A DNA stretch of 64,000 nucleotides from Ardenticatenales bacterium (GTDB lineage Bacteria > Chloroflexota > Anaerolineae > Ardenticatenales > Ardenticatenaceae), in NCBI GenBank assembly GCA_020634795.1, contig JACKAZ010000005.1, positions 62,001 through 126,000 of the forward strand, written 5' to 3'. Positions 59,602 to 64,000 of this stretch are shown piece after piece. The notes under the pieces were generated by a model. It worked only from the letters and a program-made list of their open reading frames with translations. It made no database searches and was not told where the DNA came from. The translations under genes and the position numbers were made by a program. Position 1 is the stretch's first letter. Each line of letters begins with the position of its first letter.

Positions 59602-62196
59602 ATGGATTCGTCTGAGACAATGACCGAGTACGGCGCGGTGCAGCGCATCAGCATCAATGAGGAGATGCGCGACGCCTACCTCGATTACGCGATGAGCGTG
59701 ATCGTGAGTCGGGCGCTCCCCGATGTGCGGGATGGGCTGAAACCGGTCCATCGCCGCATCCTCTATGCGATGTACGACATGGGCTTGCGGCCCGACCGCC
59801 CTTTCAAAAAGAGTGCGCGTATCGTCGGTGAGGTGTTGGGCAAATACCACCCGCACGGCGATGGTGCGGTCTACGACGCGATGGTGCGGATGGCGCAAGA
59901 TTTCTCGATGCGCTACCCGTTGGTCGATGGACAGGGCAACTTTGGCTCGGTCGACGGTGACAGCGCGGCGGCGATGCGCTACACCGAGGCGCGACTGACC
60001 AATCCCGCGATGGAGCTGCTGCTCGATATCGACAAAGAGACGATCGATTTCAAGGACAACTTCGATGGCTCACTAACCGAGCCGGAGGTGTTGCCCGCCC
60101 GTCTGCCGAACTTGCTCATCAACGGCGGCGGCGGCATCGCGGTTGGCATGGCGACCAACATCGCGCCCCACAACCTGCGCGAAGTCTGCGATGCGGCGGT
60201 CTTCCTGATCGATCACTGGGCGCAGATGGATGATCTGACGATCGAAGATCTGATGCAATACATCTCCGGCCCCGACTTTCCGACCGGCGGTCAGATTTTG
60301 GGGCTGGATGGCATTCGCAGCGCCTTCGCCACCGGACGGGGGCGGGTCATCATGCGTGCGCGTACCATGATCGAGGAGATGGGCACGAGTGACCGCTACC
60401 GCATCGTGGTGACCGAACTGCCCTATCAGGTTAACAAGGCGTCGCTGATCGAGAAGATGGCCGAGCTGGTGCGCGAGGGTAAGTTGGAGGGGATCAGCGA
60501 CCTGCGCGACGAATCGGACCGCGACGGGTTGCGCGTGGTGATCGAGTTGAAGCGCGGCGCGCATCCGGGCAAGGTGCGCAACCGCCTCTTCAAATACACT
60601 TACCTGCAATCGACCTTCGGCGTCAACACCCTGGCGTTGGTCGATGGCAGCCCCCGCCTCCTTTCGTTGAAGCAGGTGCTGCGTTATTTCATCGAGCATC
60701 GCATCGAAGTCTTGCAGCGGCGTACCCAGTACGAGCTGACGAAGGCCCGTGCCCGTTCCCACGTCTTGGAAGGGCTGCTGATCGCACTGGACAACCTTGA
60801 CGCGGTCATCGACACCATCCGCCGCTCCCCCAGTGCCGACGCGGCGCTCAGCGCGTTGGTCGAACGCTTCGATCTGACCGAGATTCAAGCGCGGGCGATC
60901 TTGGATATGCAATTGCGCCGCTTGGCCGCGCTGGAACGGCAGCAGGTCATCGACGAACATGCCGCCTTGCAAGAGCGGATCACCTATCTGGAAGAACTGC
61001 TGGAAAATCCCGACCGCCAATTCGCCCTGATCCGCGAAGATTTGATCGAAATCGGCCAACAATACGGCGACGCACGACGCACCGAAATTCTGCCGCACCA
61101 CGATGGCTCGCTCAACGATGAAGATCTGATTCCCAACATTCCGATCTTTGTGACGATCACCGAGCGCGGCTATGCCAAACGGGTCCCGGCCGAAACGTAC
61201 CGCGTTCAACATCGCGGCGGCAAGGGCATCACTGGCATCAAGCCGCGCGAAGAAGATCAGGTGATGCACGCCTTTGCCGCCATGGCACACGACGATCTGC
61301 TCTTTTTCACCAACAAGGGCAAGGTCTATCAGCAACGCGCCTTCGAGATTCCGGATGCCAGTCGCACCTCCAAAGGGGTGGCGCTGATCAACATCATCAG
61401 CATCGACCCCGACGAGCGGGTGACAACGGTCATTCCGGTGCGCGAATGGGAGAAGGCCGACTACTTCGTCTTGCTGACCGAGCAGGGCCGCATCAAGCGG
61501 GTCGCGCTCGACCATTTCCGCAATGTCCGCAACTCCGGCTTGATCGCGATTTCGCTCTACGAGGGCGATGATCTGCGCTGGGTGAAGATGACCAGTGGCG
61601 CGGACGATATCATCATCGTGACCCAGCAGGGGCAAGCGATCCGTTTCCATGAAGAGGCCGTGCGGGCCATGGGCCGTACCGCCGCCGGTGTCTACGCGAT
61701 CCGGCTGATGGATGGCGACGCGGTCGCGTCGATGGACAGCGGGGCCGATGGCTCGGAGCTGTTGGTGGTCACCGCCGGTGGCTATGGCAAACGAACCCCG
61801 ATCGACGACTATCCGCGCCACAACCGTTATGGCAAGGGGGTGCGCACGCTCTCGAATTCGGTCGAAGTGACCGGCCCGATCGTGGAAGCCTTCGTGGTGG
61901 AGGGCAGCGAGGAAGTGACGCTGATCTCGCTCAGCGGGATGGTAATACGCACCGCCATCGACCAGATTTCCTGCATGGGTCGCGCCACACGGGGGGTGCG
62001 CGTGATGAATCTGCGTGGCGAGGATCGGGTGACGAGCATGGCGCTCTTCCGCGAAGAGCTACTCGACAGCAACGCGCTGGACGGTCCCGACCAACCCCAT
62101 CCCCGCAGCGACCTTGCGCCCCCGTTGGAGGAAGAGGTGCTGCGGGAAGAAGCCGAAGCGCTTGCCGCGCTCAACGGATACGAGGATGAGGCGTAA
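59602..62196 (+). CDS. gyrA: DNA gyrase subunit A
   Basis: An 864-residue type II topoisomerase subunit that cuts and rejoins DNA to add negative supercoils. It has the N-terminal winged helix/tower (YLDYAMSVIVSRALPDVRDGLKPVHRR), catalytic tyrosine Y127 (MRYTEAR), the coiled-coil gate (about 360-490) and a six-bladed C-terminal pinwheel. The GyrA box near residue 536 reads QHRGGKG (usual QRRGGKG), which marks gyrase rather than ParC. At the quinolone site the Ser equal to E. coli S83 is G88; D92 keeps the Asp of D87. The start at 59602 fits the promoter and a G-rich ribosome site. An earlier ATG (59557) lacks one. Confidence 0.95.
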   Translation: MDSSETMTEYGAVQRISINEEMRDAYLDYAMSVIVSRALPDVRDGLKPVHRRILYAMYDMGLRPDRPFKKSARIVGEVLGKYHPHGDGAVYDAMVRMAQDFSMRYPLVDGQGNFGSVDGDSAAAMRYTEARLTNPAMELLLDIDKETIDFKDNFDGSLTEPEVLPARLPNLLINGGGGIAVGMATNIAPHNLREVCDAAVFLIDHWAQMDDLTIEDLMQYISGPDFPTGGQILGLDGIRSAFATGRGRVIMRARTMIEEMGTSDRYRIVVTELPYQVNKASLIEKMAELVREGKLEGISDLRDESDRDGLRVVIELKRGAHPGKVRNRLFKYTYLQSTFGVNTLALVDGSPRLLSLKQVLRYFIEHRIEVLQRRTQYELTKARARSHVLEGLLIALDNLDAVIDTIRRSPSADAALSALVERFDLTEIQARAILDMQLRRLAALERQQVIDEHAALQERITYLEELLENPDRQFALIREDLIEIGQQYGDARRTEILPHHDGSLNDEDLIPNIPIFVTITERGYAKRVPAETYRVQHRGGKGITGIKPREEDQVMHAFAAMAHDDLLFFTNKGKVYQQRAFEIPDASRTSKGVALINIISIDPDERVTTVIPVREWEKADYFVLLTEQGRIKRVALDHFRNVRNSGLIAISLYEGDDLRWVKMTSGADDIIIVTQQGQAIRFHEEAVRAMGRTAAGVYAIRLMDGDAVASMDSGADGSELLVVTAGGYGKRTPIDDYPRHNRYGKGVRTLSNSVEVTGPIVEAFVVEGSEEVTLISLSGMVIRTAIDQISCMGRATRGVRVMNLRGEDRVTSMALFREELLDSNALDGPDQPHPRSDLAPPLEEEVLREEAEALAALNGYEDEA

Positions 62197-62223
62197 CGCC
62201 GCACAGCCGATCAGACAAATGAA

Positions 62224-62251
62224 AGGGCCACCATTTTCGGTGGCTCTTTTT
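62224..62251 (+). terminator. Intrinsic terminator of gyrA
   Basis: Stem AGGGCCACC / GGTGGCTCT (one G-T pair, 6-base loop) followed by TTTTT, 28 bases after the stop codon. Confidence 0.9.
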
Positions 62252-62265
62252 GTGTGGCGCTCTGC

Positions 62266-62365
62266 GCCTCGGGCACGGCGGCCCACGGTCGGGCACGGCG
62301 GCCCGCGGTCGGGCACGGCGGCCCGCGGTCGGGCACGGCGGCCCGCGGTCGGGCACGGCGGCCCG
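62266..62365. repeat. 20-bp GC-rich tandem repeat
   Basis: About 4.5 copies of the 20-mer CGGTCGGGCACGGCGGCCCG, almost identical, between the convergent gyrA and guaB genes. Each unit holds short GC palindromes. Copies are contiguous, with no spacers. Confidence 0.9.
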
Positions 62366-62368
62366 ACC

Positions 62369-63862
62369 CTACCGCCGCTCTTGGTAATTGGGCGCTTCTT
62401 TGGTGATGAACACCCCGTGGGGGTGACTTTCGATCAGGCCCGCATTGGTGATCCGACGCCATTGGGCTTTCTGCCACAGTTCGGGGATCGTCCCCGCGCC
62501 CACATAGCCCATGCCGGCGCGGATGCCGCCCGCGAATTGGAACATGTAATCCTTCAAATAGCCTTTGTACGGCACGCGCCCCTCGATGCCCTCCGGCACC
62601 AATTGCTTGCCCTGCTTGGCCTGCTGATCGGTCGCGGAGTGGCCCTGCACGTAGCGGTCCCGCCCCGGCCCTTTCATCGCGCCCAGCGACCCCATGCCGC
62701 GATAATCCTTGAAGCGCTCGCCCTGATAGATAATCACGTCGCCGGGCGCTTCGTCAAGGCCCGCCAACAGCGAGCCGAGCATGACAGCCGTTGCGCCCGC
62801 CGCCAGCGCCTTGACAGCATCCCCCGAGTATTTGATCCCCCCATCGGAGATGATCGCCACGCCCCGTTCGTGTGCCGCCTGTACGCTGTCGGCGACCGCC
62901 GACACCTGTGGCACGCCAATGCCTGCCACGATGCGTGTCGTACAGATCGAGCCGCTGCCGATCCCGATCTTGACCGCATCGGCGCCGGCGTCGATCAGCG
63001 CCTCGGTTCCTTTTGCGGTGGCCACGTTGCCCGCGATCAACGCATGGTCGGCGTACCGTTCGCGCAAGGTACGGACAGCGTTCAACACATTGCGCGAATG
63101 GCCGTGGGCCGTGTCCACGACCAAGGCATCGCAGCCCGCCGCCACCAGCGCCGCCGCCCGTTGTTGATAGTCCGCGCCCGCCCCCACGGCACCGGCCACC
63201 AACAGTCGGTGGTGCTTGTCGACCGCCGCCAGCGGGTATTCCCGCTTCTTCTGAATATCTTTGACCGTAATCAAGCCGACCAGATGGCCTACCTCATCGG
63301 TCAGCGGCAGCTTTTCGATGCGATGGCGTTGTAAAATGTCCGCCGCCTCTTCCAGCGTGGTGCCGATTCGCGCGGTGATCAGGCCATCGCTGGTCATGTA
63401 TTCACTGATGGGGCGACTGTGATCGCGGGCGAAGCGGATGTCGCGGTTGGTCAGGATGCCCACCAGCCGCTGCTGGCCGTCGGTGATCGGCACGCCCGAG
63501 ATGCGATAGGTCGACATGATCTGTTCCGCATCTTGCAACGTGTGCTGCGGCGACAGGGTGATGGGATCGGTGATCATGCCGCTTTCGGAGCGTTTGACCT
63601 TGTCGACCTCGGCGGCCTGTTCTTCGATGGTCAAATTGCGATGAATCACGCCCAAGCCGCCTTCGCGGGCCAGTGCGATCGCCAGCCGTGCTTCAGAAAC
63701 AGTATCCATCGCGGCGGAAAGGACGGGGATCGTGAGGGTGAGCGAGGGGGCCAGCCGCACGCTCAGGTCGATTTCGGTGGGCAGCACTTCGCTGTAGCCC
63801 GGGATCAGCAAGACGTCATCAAAGGTGAGTGCTTCTTGATCGAACGGGGAAGAAATTGACAT
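62369..63862 (-). CDS. guaB: Inosine-5'-monophosphate dehydrogenase
   Basis: 497 residues; oxidises IMP to XMP with NAD+, the committed step to GMP. The TIM barrel is split by two CBS domains (about 95-210), which usually bind adenine or guanine nucleotides for control. Catalytic Cys lies in GSGSICTT. Other motifs: DTAHGHS (NAD site), SDGGIKYSGD and GMGSLGAM (phosphate loop), and the flap with YKGYL. The ATG at 63862 has AGGAG six bases upstream; the frame extends 11 codons further without a site. A possible structured leader lies at 63939-63985. Confidence 0.97.
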   Translation of the reverse strand: MSISSPFDQEALTFDDVLLIPGYSEVLPTEIDLSVRLAPSLTLTIPVLSAAMDTVSEARLAIALAREGGLGVIHRNLTIEEQAAEVDKVKRSESGMITDPITLSPQHTLQDAEQIMSTYRISGVPITDGQQRLVGILTNRDIRFARDHSRPISEYMTSDGLITARIGTTLEEAADILQRHRIEKLPLTDEVGHLVGLITVKDIQKKREYPLAAVDKHHRLLVAGAVGAGADYQQRAAALVAAGCDALVVDTAHGHSRNVLNAVRTLRERYADHALIAGNVATAKGTEALIDAGADAVKIGIGSGSICTTRIVAGIGVPQVSAVADSVQAAHERGVAIISDGGIKYSGDAVKALAAGATAVMLGSLLAGLDEAPGDVIIYQGERFKDYRGMGSLGAMKGPGRDRYVQGHSATDQQAKQGKQLVPEGIEGRVPYKGYLKDYMFQFAGGIRAGMGYVGAGTIPELWQKAQWRRITNAGLIESHPHGVFITKEAPNYQERR

Positions 63863-63938
63863 AATTATCTCCTGTTGGGGCGAGGCGCGTGGCAAGGGGC
63901 AGGGTAGCGGACGGGCGGCACGGCAGGGGAGCGGAACG

Positions 63939-63985
63939 GGTGGGGAGTGGCTAGGCTTCTCACCTAGTCGGTGCTCCCCATCACC
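63939..63985 (-). promoter_or_regulatory. Structured leader candidate upstream of guaB
   Basis: Outer stem GGTGGGGAG with CTCCCCATCACC (three-base bulge) and inner stem CTAGG-cttctca-CCTAG, separated by an internal loop. It lies about 75 bases upstream of the guaB start, inside the probable mRNA leader. No known riboswitch class recognised. The sequence ends 15 bases further on, so promoter context is not visible. Confidence 0.45.
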
Positions 63986-64000
63986 GCTTCGGGGGCGGAT

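Noticed and set aside
60073..61821. 582-codon minus-strand open frame inside gyrA
   Set aside because: Antisense shadow of gyrA; no recognisable motif.
62266..62365. Possible CRISPR array
   Set aside because: Units are contiguous 20-mers with no spacers and no cas genes nearby.
62114..63334. 406-codon plus-strand open frame across the 20-bp repeat and guaB
   Set aside because: Crosses the gyrA terminator and tandem repeat and is antisense to guaB.
1..64000. tRNA or rRNA genes
   Set aside because: No GGTTCGAATCC-type T-arm with acceptor pairing or rRNA-like conserved blocks seen by eye; a covariance search could still find one.

Overview
The window looks like ordinary chromosome from a GC-rich, free-living heterotroph, most likely a member of the Chloroflexota (Anaerolineae/Caldilineae-like). 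This is inferred from style, not from a marker gene. Large secreted proteins are strung on Thr/Pro-rich (TPTPT) linkers, one secreted peptidase ends in a YLPLV-type tail, and SCP2, DUF72, CPBP protease and NYN/LOTUS genes sit among housekeeping genes. MurJ, a class B PBP and two peptidoglycan hydrolase-like genes show a peptidoglycan wall. I see no rRNA, tRNA, CRISPR array or prophage.

Layout. 1-472 is the start of a KimA-like potassium permease. 854-3319 is a secreted M14 carboxypeptidase. 3491-12070 is a sugar-use locus. It holds a GH13 alpha-glucosidase broken by frameshifts (+), facing a minus-strand set of LacI regulator, PfkB-type fructokinase, binding lipoprotein and two MalF/MalG-type permeases, with a LysE-type exporter upstream. 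Near-identical LacI-type operator sites sit directly behind the -10 boxes of the regulator and kinase genes. 12433-19239 encodes a 2268-residue surface protein: lamin-tail domains (five nearly identical), a PHP/CehA-like metallohydrolase domain and three OB-fold-like repeats. Next come an M23 peptidase, a photolyase and an orphan PqqD + lasso-B2 pair. An IS1380-like element (23132-24671) lies directly against that pair.

24807-30853 carries a penicillin-binding lipoprotein, a histidine kinase/response regulator pair and MurJ. 31077-39606 carries RusA, an amidase, an SCP2 protein, a DUF72 protein, a cysteine-poor IscU-like protein, a membrane-anchored Pro/Thr-rich protein, Maf, a CPBP protease, a NYN-LOTUS-LOTUS protein and a decayed DUF2834 gene. 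39603-46910 (all minus) holds an MshC/CysRS-like ligase with an unknown partner, a membrane-bound molybdopterin oxidoreductase, purine nucleoside phosphorylase, a XerD-like recombinase with an altered active site, and RuvB. 47311-54476 holds an esterase, a GH3-fold protein that has lost its catalytic residues, a Ser/Thr kinase divergent from an FHA-winged-helix regulator, and a class V aminotransferase. 54713-63862 holds an M20 dipeptidase, an AI-2E-type permease, DAHP synthase, a hypothetical gene, GyrA and GuaB.

Two sequence-level themes stand out. Intergenic spaces are littered with tandem 7-bp and 9-bp repeat families recurring at distant loci in both orientations. Frameshifts are confined to three loci (GH13, DUF2834, transposase) and are mostly single-base losses, several of them in short homopolymers.
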